Below, piece by piece: positions 1 to 9,255 of a stretch of 64,000 bases of DNA. Below the pieces are notes generated by a model. That model searched no databases. It was not told where the DNA came from and saw only the letters and a program-made list of their open reading frames with translations. Where the stretch lies: contig NZ_CP103965.1 in assembly GCF_024970185.1 (NCBI RefSeq), positions 4,545,001-4,609,000 on the forward strand, in the 5' to 3' direction. The stretch is from Pseudomonas sp. N3-W. GTDB taxonomy: Bacteria > Pseudomonadota > Gammaproteobacteria > Pseudomonadales > Pseudomonadaceae. The stretch's first letter is position 1, and each line of letters opens with the position of its first letter. Made by a program: the position numbers and the translations under genes.

Positions 1-725
<725 letters not shown>

Positions 726-874
726 AAACATCTTTGGGTTTTTAAGAAACCCTAAACTTGGCTCAGCAATCGTTGGTTACATCTTTGATTTCTCGCGGAG
801 TAACTTGTGATGCTGATAATCTTGTTGACTATCAGTCTGACTCCACAAGCACCCACACGAATTGCTTGATTCAG

Positions 875-886
875 TTGTTAAAGAGC
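875..886 (-). promoter_or_regulatory. rRNA antitermination boxA
   Basis: On the minus strand this reads GCTCTTTAACAA, matching the NusB/S10-binding boxA core (TGCTCTTTAACA) in all but the first base. It lies in the 16S leader about 150 nt upstream of the mature 5' end and downstream of the three promoters, the usual place for an rrn antitermination site. Confidence 0.75.
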
Positions 887-922
887 GGTTGGTTAAGATC
901 TTTCGTCTCAACCGAGGCGCGC

Positions 923-950
923 ATTCTACAGCAGCCTCTGTTGCTGTCAA
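923..950 (-). promoter_or_regulatory. rrn promoter, gene-proximal
   Basis: The minus strand shows TTGACA (950-945), a 16-bp spacer and TAGAAT (928-923), followed by a GC-rich discriminator (GCGCGCC) typical of stringently controlled rrn promoters. It is one of three tandem promoters with the same 16-bp spacing. Confidence 0.85.
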
Positions 951-1031
951 GCGGTTATTTTCAGAAGTTTTCAAAGTTTCCTTTGCAACTTCAACCACTT
1001 GCGCTTCCGATCTCTCGTTAGCGGGAGGCGA

Positions 1032-1059
1032 ATTCTACAGCGTTACACGCTGCTGTCAA
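1032..1059 (-). promoter_or_regulatory. rrn promoter, middle
   Basis: The minus strand shows TTGACA (1059-1054), a 16-bp spacer and TAGAAT (1037-1032). The -35 and -10 hexamers are identical to those of the gene-proximal promoter and the flanking bases are alike, suggesting duplication of a promoter unit about 109 bp long. Confidence 0.85.
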
Positions 1060-1234
1060 CACCTCTTTTTCTCCGCTTTCGACCGAGAAGATCGAACCGT
1101 TAAAAGAGCAAAACAACACCACTCTTTCAACTCCTTCTGGGCTTCGATGACCTGAAGCAACTCGCTGTCGAAAACTGCGTAACTCTTTGTTTACCAAGGA
1201 GTTTTCCGTTTCGACTGCGCCGGAAGTGGGGCGA

Positions 1235-1262
1235 ATTATAGACTTCCAGAATCTGCCGTCAA
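1235..1262 (-). promoter_or_regulatory. rrn promoter, distal
   Basis: The minus strand shows TTGACG (1262-1257), a 16-bp spacer and a consensus TATAAT (1240-1235). This is the outermost of the three rrn promoters. The stretch 726-1378 has no convincing protein gene; it consists of the rRNA leader, these promoters and the short upstream region of the divergent exporter gene. Confidence 0.8.
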
Positions 1263-1378
1263 GCACTGATTACGCTTTTCCATCAGAGACTTGAATTCCC
1301 TGCCTATATATAGACGCCAGCATCACGAATGCGCAGTATATTGCCCAACCCATAAAACACCCCGGACGATGCCTCGCA

Positions 1379-2266
1379 ATGAATGACCAGCCCCGCAGCC
1401 TTGCCTCGACGTTGTTCTCGATCGGGCTGCTATTAATAGCCATGGCCTCCATCCAGTCTGGAGCCTCACTTGCCAAAAGCATGTTCCCGATTGTCGGCGC
1501 CCAAGGCACCACCACCCTGCGCCTGGTTTTTGCCAGCCTGATCATGCTGATCCTGCTTCGCCCCTGGCGCGCCACGCTCACGGCCAAATCCCTGCGCACT
1601 GTTATCGTCTACGGCATGGCCCTGGGTGGCATGAACTTCCTCTTCTATATGTCATTGCGCACGGTACCGTTGGGTATTGCAGTCGCCCTGGAGTTCACCG
1701 GGCCGCTGGCAGTCGCCATCTATGCCTCCAGGCGTGCGATCGACTTCCTGTGGATCGCCCTCGCCGCCATCGGTTTGTTACTGCTGATTCCCACTGGCGC
1801 CACAACGGCCGCAATTGATCTGACCGGAGCCGGGTATGCTCTGGGGGCAGGCGTCTGTTGGGCGCTTTACATTCTGTTCGGGCAAAAGGCCGGTGCCGAC
1901 AATGGCGTACAAACCGCCGCCCTGGGCGTCATGATTGCAGCGCTCTTCGTCGCACCGATCGGCATCGTCCATGCCGGCGCTGCGTTGCTGACTCCCGCAC
2001 TGATCCCTGTAGCCATCGGCGTGGCCATTTTGTCCACCGCCCTCCCCTATACGCTGGAGATGGTCGCCCTCACGCGAATGCCGGCCCGGACCTTTGGCAC
2101 ACTTATGAGCATAGAGCCCGCGTTCGGTGCACTTTCAGGTCTTGTGTTTCTCCACGAATACCTGTCTTTGTCACAATGGATGGCCATCTTGTGCATTATT
2201 CTGGCGTCGGTCGGCGCGACCATGACCATGGGAAGCACAGCCAAGCCTGCGGTCGCGGCGGATTGA
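1379..2266 (+). CDS. rhtA: RhtA-type DMT/EamA exporter
   Basis: A 295-residue inner-membrane protein with about ten hydrophobic helices arranged as two EamA halves. The stretches AMASIQSGASLAKSMFP (near 22-38), YGMALGGMNFLFYMS and PLGIAVALEFTGPLAVA closely match E. coli RhtA, the threonine/homoserine exporter of the drug/metabolite transporter superfamily. It is expected to export amino acids; the true substrate cannot be told from sequence. It stands alone, divergent from the rRNA operon. The ATG at 1379 is used because it gives a short hydrophilic N-terminus before the first helix, as in the family. Confidence 0.8.
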   Translation: MNDQPRSLASTLFSIGLLLIAMASIQSGASLAKSMFPIVGAQGTTTLRLVFASLIMLILLRPWRATLTAKSLRTVIVYGMALGGMNFLFYMSLRTVPLGIAVALEFTGPLAVAIYASRRAIDFLWIALAAIGLLLLIPTGATTAAIDLTGAGYALGAGVCWALYILFGQKAGADNGVQTAALGVMIAALFVAPIGIVHAGAALLTPALIPVAIGVAILSTALPYTLEMVALTRMPARTFGTLMSIEPAFGALSGLVFLHEYLSLSQWMAILCIILASVGATMTMGSTAKPAVAAD

Positions 2267-2431
2267 TACAGGATTTGACGAAGCTCTGGCATTTACCGCT
2301 CATTTAGGCCATGTTTAGACCCGCAAGCCAATGTCACATATGGATTTTTCAGATAGGGATATCGTAACGCTTCAACGAAAGCGAATGCAGCCAGACCCGG
2401 GCGCCAGATCCGGGCCGCTTTAAGGACAGTA

Positions 2432-2713
2432 ATGAAACGAATTTTGCTACTGATCGCCGTATTTGCAGTTGCGAGCTGCGCGGCCACTTCGCAAACCCAG
2501 GTCAAACACGGCAAGAAGGGGCTGCATATCAACTGTTCAGGCCTGTCGTCCTCCTGGGACAAGTGCTACACCAGTGCAGCCGATTCGTGCGCACCGAAGG
2601 GATACAAGGTGATCGCCAAATCCGGAGACGCCGTGGAAGAGCCTGGCGACTATCCCTTCGGCCTCAATCCTGCCGGCTACACCAGCCGCAGCATGATCGT
2701 CATTTGCAAGTAG
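2432..2713 (+). CDS. Small putative lipoprotein
   Basis: A 93-residue protein with a clear lipoprotein signal: a short basic start (MKR), a hydrophobic core and the lipobox AVASC, so Cys16 would be the lipidated residue. The mature part has four cysteines (CSG, CYT, CAP and a C-terminal CK) that could form disulfides in the periplasm. The start has a good AAGGAC ribosome site. The last 14 nt overlap the end of the convergent tetR gene. Function is unknown; short proteins of this build are common in Pseudomonas. Confidence 0.7.
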   Translation: MKRILLLIAVFAVASCAATSQTQVKHGKKGLHINCSGLSSSWDKCYTSAADSCAPKGYKVIAKSGDAVEEPGDYPFGLNPAGYTSRSMIVICK

Positions 2714-3278
2714 CCTGTTGCCGCCCTGCAATCTGGCGACCAATCTCGTCATGACTGGATGCGAGCACGGTTCGCTGAATGTCCGGGGTGGCCAACATAC
2801 GCGCCACGACCAACGCACCGACACATTGCGACAGAATCGCCCAAGCCAGGCTGTCGCTTTCCAGTATCCGCGCCCAACTCTCCTGAAGCCGACAAATCCA
2901 GAGCTCCGCCTGCTGGCGCACAACGATGTCCGAACGAGCAATTTCGCTGCCCAGCGTCGGCAATGCACACCCCGCCTCCGGCTGCTCCACATGGGCCATG
3001 CTCAGGTAATGCTGAAGACAGCGTTCAAGCCTGGCGCAATCCTGACCGCCCTGCCCGCCCAACCGCGTCAGACTTTGATCCAGCTCGCGCTCAACAATCG
3101 CCGCGAACAGCTCGTCCTTCGACGAAAAGTGACTGTAGAAAGCACCACCACTCAACCCGATGGCCTTCATCAGCCCGTCGACACCGATGGTTGAAAAACC
3201 GGACTTCTTGGCCGATACCGCACTGCTTTGCAGCAGCTTTTCTTTGGTTTCCAGCTTGTGACTGGGCGAATAGCGCAT
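2700..3278 (-). CDS. TetR-family regulator
   Basis: A 192-residue TetR regulator starting at ATG 3278; an upstream in-frame start at 3326 lacks a ribosome site. The N-terminal helix-turn-helix is visible around SGFSTIGVDGLMKAIGLSGGAFYSHFSSKDEL, with the family's typical aromatic FYSHF recognition region. The C-terminal ligand domain is divergent. It is transcribed away from the SDR gene at 3370, and direct repeats in the shared intergenic region suggest that it represses that operon and itself. The inducer cannot be deduced. Confidence 0.85.
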   Translation of the reverse strand: MRYSPSHKLETKEKLLQSSAVSAKKSGFSTIGVDGLMKAIGLSGGAFYSHFSSKDELFAAIVERELDQSLTRLGGQGGQDCARLERCLQHYLSMAHVEQPEAGCALPTLGSEIARSDIVVRQQAELWICRLQESWARILESDSLAWAILSQCVGALVVARMLATPDIQRTVLASSHDEIGRQIAGRQQATCK

Positions 3279-3328
3279 GGCCTTGTCCTCGTATTGATCA
3301 CCTTGACGCACGATGGATCGTAGCATAA

Positions 3329-3353
3329 CGTTCGTTTAGTTAACGATCGTTTA
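3329..3353. promoter_or_regulatory. Candidate TetR operator
   Basis: The divergent intergenic region holds two 10-bp direct repeats, CGTTCGTTTA (3329-3338) and CGATCGTTTA (3344-3353), offset by 15 bp. They include imperfect dyad symmetry around GTTAACGATCGTT. Position between the TetR gene and its presumed target operon makes it the likely operator; binding is inferred. Confidence 0.45.
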
Positions 3354-3369
3354 CCAAAGGGATCCAGCC

Positions 3370-4098
3370 ATGAAAAACAAGAAGGTCGTACTGGTAGTTG
3401 GCGCAGGTGATGCCACCGGCGGCGCTATTGCCAAACGTTTTGCCCAGGAAGGATTTATTGCCTGCGTCACCCGCCGTAGTGCAGACAAACTCCAGCCATT
3501 GGTCGATAGCATCAAGGACAGCGGGGGCGAAGCCCACGGTTTCGCTTGTGATGCACGCAAGGAAGAGGATGTCATTGCACTCGTCGAACAGATCGAAAAC
3601 CAGATCGGGCCTATTGAAGCGTTCGTCTTCAACATTGGCGCCAACGTGCCTTGCAGCATTCTCGAAGAAACCGCCCGCAAATATTTCAAGATATGGGAAA
3701 TGGCCTGCTTCTCAGGGTTTCTCAATGCCCGCGAAGTGGCCAAGCGCATGGCGACGCGCAAACGGGGCACGATTCTGTTCACCGGAGCCACCGCCGGGCT
3801 ACGTGGTGCAGCAGGTTTTGCGGCGTTCGCCGGTGCCAAACACGGGATTCGCGCCCTCGCCCAGAGCATGGCCCGTGAACTGGGGCCGATGAATATTCAC
3901 GTTGCTCATGTCGTGGTCGATGGCGCTATCGACACTGACTTTATTCGCAATAACTTTCCGGAAAAGTACGCCACAAAAGATGAGGACGGCATCCTCAACC
4001 CTGACCACATCGCCGAAAACTATTGGTACTTGCACAGCCAGCCACGGGACGCCTGGACCTTCGAGCTGGACTTGCGCCCCTGGAACGAACGCTGGTAA
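3370..4098 (+). CDS. Atypical short-chain dehydrogenase/reductase family protein
   Basis: A 242-residue Rossmann protein. The nucleotide-binding glycine motif is GAGDATG at 11-17 and the central NIGAN (88-92) replaces the usual NNAG. The catalytic Ser-Tyr-Lys set is broken: the Tyr position of YxxxK is Phe153 (FAGAK, Lys157 kept), and the segment that normally carries the Ser reads TGATAG. This subgroup may bind NAD(P) without classical SDR chemistry. It starts 91 nt from the divergent tetR and is followed 41 nt later by a DsbA-fold isomerase, so the two probably form an operon acting on one substrate, perhaps an aromatic or electrophilic compound. Confidence 0.8.
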   Translation: MKNKKVVLVVGAGDATGGAIAKRFAQEGFIACVTRRSADKLQPLVDSIKDSGGEAHGFACDARKEEDVIALVEQIENQIGPIEAFVFNIGANVPCSILEETARKYFKIWEMACFSGFLNAREVAKRMATRKRGTILFTGATAGLRGAAGFAAFAGAKHGIRALAQSMARELGPMNIHVAHVVVDGAIDTDFIRNNFPEKYATKDEDGILNPDHIAENYWYLHSQPRDAWTFELDLRPWNERW

Positions 4099-4139
4099 GC
4101 CCTCCTCCCAAGACAAACAAGAAGCAGAGAGCATCAAGC

Positions 4140-4730
4140 ATGAACAAAACCGTGGAATTCTATTTCGACGTCGGCAGCCCCACCACCTACCTGGCCTACA
4201 CACAACTGCCCGGAATCTGCGAACAGACCGGCAGCCAATTGATCTACAAACCCATGCTGTTGGGCGGCGTGTTCAAAGCCACCGGCAATGCCTCGCCGGC
4301 AATGATTCCGGCCAAGGGTCGCTACATGTTTCAGGACCTGGACCGCTACGCCGGACGCTATGGCGTGCCGCTGAAAATCAATCCGCACTTCCCCATCAAC
4401 ACGCTGATGCTGATGCGTGCCGTCACGGGTATGCAATTGCGTCACTCTGAGCGCTTCAAGACGTTCATCGATTGCCTGTTCACAGCGCTTTGGGTGGAAG
4501 GAAAAAACCTCAACGATCCGGCCACTGTGGCGGCGGTGCTGATGCAAAACGGGTTTGACCCCAATCAAGTACTGGCACTGACGGCCGATGAGGAAGTGAA
4601 GGCAGCCCTCAAGGACAACACCGACAAAGCCATACAACGCGGCGTTTTCGGGGCGCCGAGCATGTTCGTAGGTGATCAGTTGTTCTTCGGCCAGGACAGG
4701 CTGGACTTTGTGATTGAAGCATTGTCATGA
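4140..4730 (+). CDS. DsbA-family isomerase (2-hydroxychromene-2-carboxylate isomerase-like)
   Basis: A 196-residue protein beginning MNKTVEFYFDVGSPTTYLA, the signature start of the kappa-class GST/HCCA isomerase branch of the DsbA fold, in which Ser of the (F/Y)DxxSP motif replaces the thioredoxin CxxC and binds glutathione. The C-terminus carries the conserved GVFGAPSMFVGDQLFFGQDRL (GxFGxPxF...GQDR) segment. In naphthalene pathways the family isomerises hydroxychromene carboxylate with glutathione, but no other naphthalene gene is present, so the substrate is open. ATG 4140 is chosen over an upstream in-frame start because it matches the family N-terminus. Confidence 0.85.
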   Translation: MNKTVEFYFDVGSPTTYLAYTQLPGICEQTGSQLIYKPMLLGGVFKATGNASPAMIPAKGRYMFQDLDRYAGRYGVPLKINPHFPINTLMLMRAVTGMQLRHSERFKTFIDCLFTALWVEGKNLNDPATVAAVLMQNGFDPNQVLALTADEEVKAALKDNTDKAIQRGVFGAPSMFVGDQLFFGQDRLDFVIEALS

Positions 4731-4734
4731 CAGG

Positions 4735-4762
4735 AGCCGGGCGCTGGAGTCAGCGCCCGGCT
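4735..4762. terminator. Hairpin between convergent genes
   Basis: A perfect 11-bp inverted repeat (AGCCGGGCGCT at 4735-4745 and its complement at 4752-4762, 6-nt loop) sits exactly between the stops of the isomerase gene and the convergent aminopeptidase gene. It lacks a strong T run, but the position fits a shared bidirectional terminator. Confidence 0.6.
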
Positions 4763-4771
4763 TCAAGTGGA

Positions 4772-6580
4772 TCAGATAGCCGCAGTACGAGTGATCAACC
4801 ACGCCAGCGCCGCGCCATCGAGCAACGGGCTGAGACGCTCGCGCACCTCGGCGTGATAGGCGTTGAACCACTGCTTCTCGTCATCGGTCAGCAGCGACGG
4901 CTCCAGGCAACGAGTATCGATCGGGCACAACGTCAGGGTTTCAAATTTCAGGAACTCGCCAAATTCGCTTTTGCCTGCCTCGCGGTTCAATACCAGGTTT
5001 TCGATCCGCACACCCCAGCGCCCCGGACGATAAGTACCCGGCTCGATGGACGTGATCATGCCCGGCTGCATCGCGGTTTGCGGTGCGGCGGCGGCCTGAT
5101 AGGCGATCACTTGCGGGCCTTCGTGAACATTGAGGAAGTAGCCCACACCGTGACCGGTGCCGTGGCCATAATCGACACTTTCTGCCCAGATCGGCGCACG
5201 GGCAATCGAGTCCAGCAGCGGCGACAGAATACCGCGCGGGAACTGCGCCCGGGACAAGGCAATCACGCCTTTAAGCACCCGCGTGCAATCGCGTTTCTGC
5301 TCAGCGGTCGGCGTGCCTACCGGCACCATGCGCGTGATGTCGGTAGTGCCACCCAGATACTGGCCGCCGGAGTCGATCAGCAACAAACCGTCGCCCTCGA
5401 TCACCGCGTGTTCTTCTTCGGTGGCGTGATAATGCGGCATGGCGCCATTGGCGTTGAACGCGGCAATGGTGTTGAAACTCAGCGACACATAATCCGGGCG
5501 ACGGGTACGGGCTGCGGTCAGGTGTTCGTCGATGGTCAGTTCAGTGATGCGCTCACGACCCCAGGCCGATTCCAGCCAGGCGAAGAATTCGCACAGCGCC
5601 GCGCCGTCCTGCTCCATGGCCTGGCGAATGTGCTCAGCATCAGCCAGGCTTTTCTGCGACTTGGCCAAGGTGGTCGGGTTCAAGCCCTCAAGCAGTTTCA
5701 CGCCACTGTCGAGGTTACCCAGTAAACCGGCAGTGACCCGCGCCGGATCAATCTGCAAGCTCGCACCACTCGGCACATCGCGCAAGGCGTTGGCCACTTC
5801 GCTGTAATCGCGCAGCGTCACGCCGTCCTGTTCGAGGATCGCACGCAATTCAGTGCTGACTTTGCTCAACGCCACGAACAACGTGGCCTGTTGCTGGCTG
5901 ATCAAGGCAAAAGAGACGAACACCGGGTTGAACGACACGTCGCCGCCGCGAAGATTGAACAGCCAGGCGATGTCGTCGAGGGTGGCGATGAAATGCCAGT
6001 GCGCACCGCGATCTTTCAGCACTTCACGCAGCTTGGCCAGCTTCTCGCCACGGCTGACGGTCGCCTGAGGCGGCAAGTGCTGATAGATCGGCTCGTTCGG
6101 CAGGCGTGGACGATCAGCCCAGACTTCGTCCAACAGGTCGATATCCGTGCGCAAACGAGCGCCGCGCTCCTCCAGTTTGCTGCCCAAGGTACGCGCCGAA
6201 GCCACGGCCATCACCGCGCCGTCCACCGCTACCACGCCACCTTCCGGGGTTTGCTCGGCGAGCCAGTCCAGCGGACCGGGCTGACCCGGTTGCAGCTTGA
6301 CCAGTTCGATGCCGCTGCCGTTGAGTTCCTTGGTCGCCTGTTCCCAGTAACGGCTGTCCGCCCAGACGCCGGCGAAATCCGCAGTGACAATCAGCGTACC
6401 TACTGACCCATGAAAACCCGACAACCATTGCCGCCCCTGCCAGTAACCCGGCAGGTATTCCGACAAATGCGGATCGGCCGACGGCACCAGCAAGGCATGA
6501 ATACCCTCGCGGCTCATCAGTTCGCGGGTTTGCGCCAGGCGCTGGGGAACCGTTCCATGGGTCAAAGGCTGGGTGCTCAT
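4772..6580 (-). CDS. M24B Xaa-Pro aminopeptidase (aminopeptidase P family)
   Basis: A 602-residue cytoplasmic metallopeptidase with two N-terminal creatinase-like domains (about 1-300) and a C-terminal pita-bread catalytic domain. The dinuclear metal ligands are visible in order: two Asp in LLIDSGGQYLGGTTDITR, a His in GHGTGHGVGYFLNVHEGP, and two Glu in SIEPG and GVRIENL. It removes N-terminal residues that precede proline. The length equals the long three-domain subgroup rather than the roughly 440-residue PepP. The ATG at 6580 has an AGGAGA ribosome site; upstream in-frame codons do not. It is monocistronic and convergent with the isomerase operon. Confidence 0.9.
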   Translation of the reverse strand: MSTQPLTHGTVPQRLAQTRELMSREGIHALLVPSADPHLSEYLPGYWQGRQWLSGFHGSVGTLIVTADFAGVWADSRYWEQATKELNGSGIELVKLQPGQPGPLDWLAEQTPEGGVVAVDGAVMAVASARTLGSKLEERGARLRTDIDLLDEVWADRPRLPNEPIYQHLPPQATVSRGEKLAKLREVLKDRGAHWHFIATLDDIAWLFNLRGGDVSFNPVFVSFALISQQQATLFVALSKVSTELRAILEQDGVTLRDYSEVANALRDVPSGASLQIDPARVTAGLLGNLDSGVKLLEGLNPTTLAKSQKSLADAEHIRQAMEQDGAALCEFFAWLESAWGRERITELTIDEHLTAARTRRPDYVSLSFNTIAAFNANGAMPHYHATEEEHAVIEGDGLLLIDSGGQYLGGTTDITRMVPVGTPTAEQKRDCTRVLKGVIALSRAQFPRGILSPLLDSIARAPIWAESVDYGHGTGHGVGYFLNVHEGPQVIAYQAAAAPQTAMQPGMITSIEPGTYRPGRWGVRIENLVLNREAGKSEFGEFLKFETLTLCPIDTRCLEPSLLTDDEKQWFNAYHAEVRERLSPLLDGAALAWLITRTAAI

Positions 6581-6637
6581 CGTTTCTCCTGCTAACCACT
6601 TCATCATTATTGTTGGGTGCCGATTCGCGATCGGCGC

Positions 6638-7804
6638 TTAGGGGCCGACCGCCCAGAATGCCGGGGCACTGGCCGATGCCGCTTTAATCAGTTGAACTGC
6701 CTGATCGATATCCTGCTCGGTGGTGAAACGCCCGAGGCTCAAGCGGATGGTGCGACTGGCCGAGCGTGCATCGTGCCCCAGCGCCAGCAGCACGTGCGAG
6801 GGTGCATTGCTGGCAGAATTACAGGCCGACGTGGCGGAAAACGCAATCGAATGGCTCAGTGCCGCACTGTTGAACTCGCCTTCATTGAAGGTCAGGCTCA
6901 GGGTATGCGCAATGCGCTGGGTCGGGCTGCCGTTGAGGCGCACACCGGGCAGGCTCAGCAATTGCTCAAGCAGGCGCTCGCGCAGATAGGCGATGGTGGC
7001 TTTCTCTTCATCGAAGACCGCCGCCGCCAGGGCAAACGCCGCGCCCATTGCCGCGATCTGGTGAGTGGCCAGGGTGCCGGACCGCAACCCGCCTTCGTGA
7101 CCGCCGCCGTGGATTTGCGCCTGCAATCGCTGCTGGGCGCGAGGGCCGACATACAGTGCGCCGATGCCTTTGGGGCCATAGATCTTGTGCGCGGAAAAAG
7201 ACATCAGGTCCACCGGCCATTCAGCCAGATCGATTGCCACTTTCCCCGCACCTTGAGCCGCATCGACATGGAACAACGCGCCGCGATCACGTACCAACTG
7301 GCCAATGGCCGGGATGTCGTTGACCGTGCCCAGCTCGTTGTTGACCAGCATCAGCGACACCAGAAAGGTGTCGGTGCGCATGGCTTCGCTGACCGCCTGC
7401 GGGGTAATCAGCCCGTGCGCGTCAGGCACCAGATACGTCACCGCGACGCCTGCGTCCTGCAACTGCCTGGCCGTGTCGAGAATGGCTTTGTGTTCAATCT
7501 GGCTGGTGATGATGTGGCCGCCAGAGACACCGCGCCCCTGCGCCACACCTTTGAGCGCCAGGTTGTTGGATTCGGTGGCACCGGAGGTCCAGACGATCTG
7601 CTCAGGCGTCGCCCCGATCAGTTCGGCCACTTGCTGGCGGGCCAGTTCAACCGATTGCCGGGCCTGCTGGCCGAAGGCATGGGAGGCGGAGGCCGGGTTG
7701 CCGAAGTTGCCGGTGAAACCCAGGCACTCGACCATGACCTTGATGACTCGCTCGTCCACCGGCGTGGTGGCGGCGTAATCGAAATACAACGGACGTTTAT
7801 TCAT
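6638..7804 (-). CDS. Class V cysteine desulfurase (IscS/NifS-like)
   Basis: A 388-residue PLP enzyme opening with YFDYAATTPVDERV, typical of IscS/NifS. The Schiff-base lysine is in SFSAHKIYGPKG (near residue 205), and the persulfide-forming cysteine is in SATSACNSASNAPS (near 328). It would take sulfur from cysteine for Fe-S clusters or thio-cofactors. No iscR, iscU or other ISC partner lies beside it, so this is probably an accessory copy and not the main isc operon member. It lies 57 nt downstream of the aminopeptidase start and may be in a separate transcript. Confidence 0.88.
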   Translation of the reverse strand: MNKRPLYFDYAATTPVDERVIKVMVECLGFTGNFGNPASASHAFGQQARQSVELARQQVAELIGATPEQIVWTSGATESNNLALKGVAQGRGVSGGHIITSQIEHKAILDTARQLQDAGVAVTYLVPDAHGLITPQAVSEAMRTDTFLVSLMLVNNELGTVNDIPAIGQLVRDRGALFHVDAAQGAGKVAIDLAEWPVDLMSFSAHKIYGPKGIGALYVGPRAQQRLQAQIHGGGHEGGLRSGTLATHQIAAMGAAFALAAAVFDEEKATIAYLRERLLEQLLSLPGVRLNGSPTQRIAHTLSLTFNEGEFNSAALSHSIAFSATSACNSASNAPSHVLLALGHDARSASRTIRLSLGRFTTEQDIDQAVQLIKAASASAPAFWAVGP

Positions 7805-7965
7805 AAAAGACTCGCAGAGCTTGTTCCGGGATCAGGTGCAAGCGTTCGGACACAAGCAATACCTGATCGGATGCCGTTAAAGAAGGTCGACTTCATTTAA
7901 AAGTGCGTAGGAACGCTCCTGAAGTCGAGCTTAACAGGCATCGGGCGGCAGGTTGAAGCAATGCA

Positions 7966-8577
7966 TCAGCTAAAGCTTTCGAGCAGCAACGGATACAGCG
8001 AAACCACTAGCAGCGAGGCCATGCCCCAGTTGAACAGACGCAGCCAACGCGGATCGCGCAACACATTGCGCAACAATGTGCCGCAACCGACCCACAGACC
8101 GACGCTTGGCAGGTTGATGATGGCAAACACGGCGGCGATGACAATCACGTTGGTGAAGTAGCCTTGCATAGGCGTGTAGGTGCTGATTGCACCGATGGCC
8201 ATGATCCAGGCCTTGGGATTGACCCATTGAAATGCAGCAGCGCCCAGGTAGCTGATCGGCTTGCCCCTGCCCTGCTCGCTTTCGGAAACAGGCCCGGAGT
8301 TGGCGATTTTCCAGGCCAGGTACAGCAGATATGCCGCGCCGGCATAGCGCAACACGGTGTAAAGCAACGGCCAGGTTTTAAATACTGTGCCCAAGCCAAA
8401 ACCCACCGCCACCACCAGTACGAAAAAGCCGCAGGTAACGCCGAGCATATGAGGAATGGTGCGGTTAAAGCCGAAGTTCACCCCCGATGCCAGCAACATG
8501 GTGTTGTTCGGGCCGGGTGTGATCGAGGTGACGAGGGCAAACAGGGCAAAGCCCAGTAACAAATCAAGGGTGAGCAT
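7966..8577 (-). CDS. LysE/RhtB-family amino-acid exporter
   Basis: A 203-residue membrane protein with six predicted helices. The N-terminal ITPGPNNTMLLASGVNFG motif is the LysE/RhtB signature, and FQWVNPKAWIMAIGA is the conserved central segment with the NPK turn. It is expected to export amino acids or related compounds from the cytoplasm; the substrate is not readable from sequence. It is a single gene; the 160-nt gap to the desulfurase gene holds nothing recognisable. Confidence 0.85.
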   Translation of the reverse strand: MLTLDLLLGFALFALVTSITPGPNNTMLLASGVNFGFNRTIPHMLGVTCGFFVLVVAVGFGLGTVFKTWPLLYTVLRYAGAAYLLYLAWKIANSGPVSESEQGRGKPISYLGAAAFQWVNPKAWIMAIGAISTYTPMQGYFTNVIVIAAVFAIINLPSVGLWVGCGTLLRNVLRDPRWLRLFNWGMASLLVVSLYPLLLESFS

Positions 8578-8677
8578 GCAGGCATTCCATCCGGGTCAGT
8601 CAGGTATTGACCCTATCGCACGCCTTGTCGGAAACCCACAGACAGTTGGATAAAAGTTGCAGCAGTACAGTCGCAAA

Positions 8678-8947
8678 TCAGCTTGGACGACCGTGCAAGT
8701 GTACGGTGCGTTGGACGCTCATTTCGCCTTGAGTGTCGAAACCCAAAGACTTTTGTGGCTGGCCGAGCAATTCGGCTTTTTTCGCCTGGTATTCATCGAA
8801 GGACAATCCGCGACGGCTCAAGGATTCGAGTGCCAGCTCTTTGGTTTCTTCGGCGGTGTAAGGCCGCAATTCAGGTGAGGCGTGACTGGCGCATCCGGCA
8901 AGCACCGAGATGCTGAGCAGCAAGGAAACAGCGAGTAAACGGTTCAT
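8678..8947 (-). CDS. Small putative lipoprotein
   Basis: An 89-residue protein with a lipoprotein signal: MNR, a hydrophobic core and the lipobox LAGC (Cys19). The mature part is short and polar, with a SRRGLSFDEYQAKKAEL stretch that resembles the SHOCT-like short helix found at the end of many secreted bacterial proteins. It is preceded by a long AT-richer intergenic region and followed by the LysE gene. Function is unknown. Confidence 0.65.
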   Translation of the reverse strand: MNRLLAVSLLLSISVLAGCASHASPELRPYTAEETKELALESLSRRGLSFDEYQAKKAELLGQPQKSLGFDTQGEMSVQRTVHLHGRPS

Positions 8948-9139
8948 GGGGAACGTCCTGACGATCTTGTTTGGCGATGGTTGAAGGCTACGCCGCAGGC
9001 TCGATCAGCAGAAATCACCGCGCTTGATAGTGGGTATCGAGATAACCAGAGGCATATTCAATAACGATCTATAAATATCCTATTACGGTATTTTGAGGAA
9101 TATAAGCCAGCCTTTATAACAATCCCCAGCGTTTACCCA

Positions 9140-9169
9140 CTGTTGCCCAAGCAACTGTTCATCAAGCAA
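9140..9169. promoter_or_regulatory. Tandem repeats, candidate activator site for the msu operon
   Basis: Two adjoining 15-bp repeats, CTGTTGCCCAAGCAA (9140-9154) and CTGTTCATCAAGCAA (9155-9169), lie about 90-115 bp upstream of the sigma54-type promoter of msuE. The first includes the dyad GTTGC-CCAA-GCAAC. Spacing and symmetry fit an upstream activating sequence for an enhancer-binding protein such as SfnR. The rest of 8948-9326 is AT-rich and holds no gene; ATATTC/GAATAT-like inverted segments near 9055-9105 could be a CysB-type region, which is speculative. Confidence 0.4.
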
Positions 9170-9255
9170 CAGTCATTCAACAAACAGCGCTGAAAACCGC
9201 ACAGCGTCGAATCAACGAAACGCTGTAAGCACCGGAATACGGGGCTTCCAGGGAT

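Noticed and set aside
4727..7900. Long plus-strand frames at 4727-5725 and 6617-7900
   Set aside because: They are antisense shadows of the aminopeptidase and cysteine desulfurase genes, both of which carry complete catalytic motifs.
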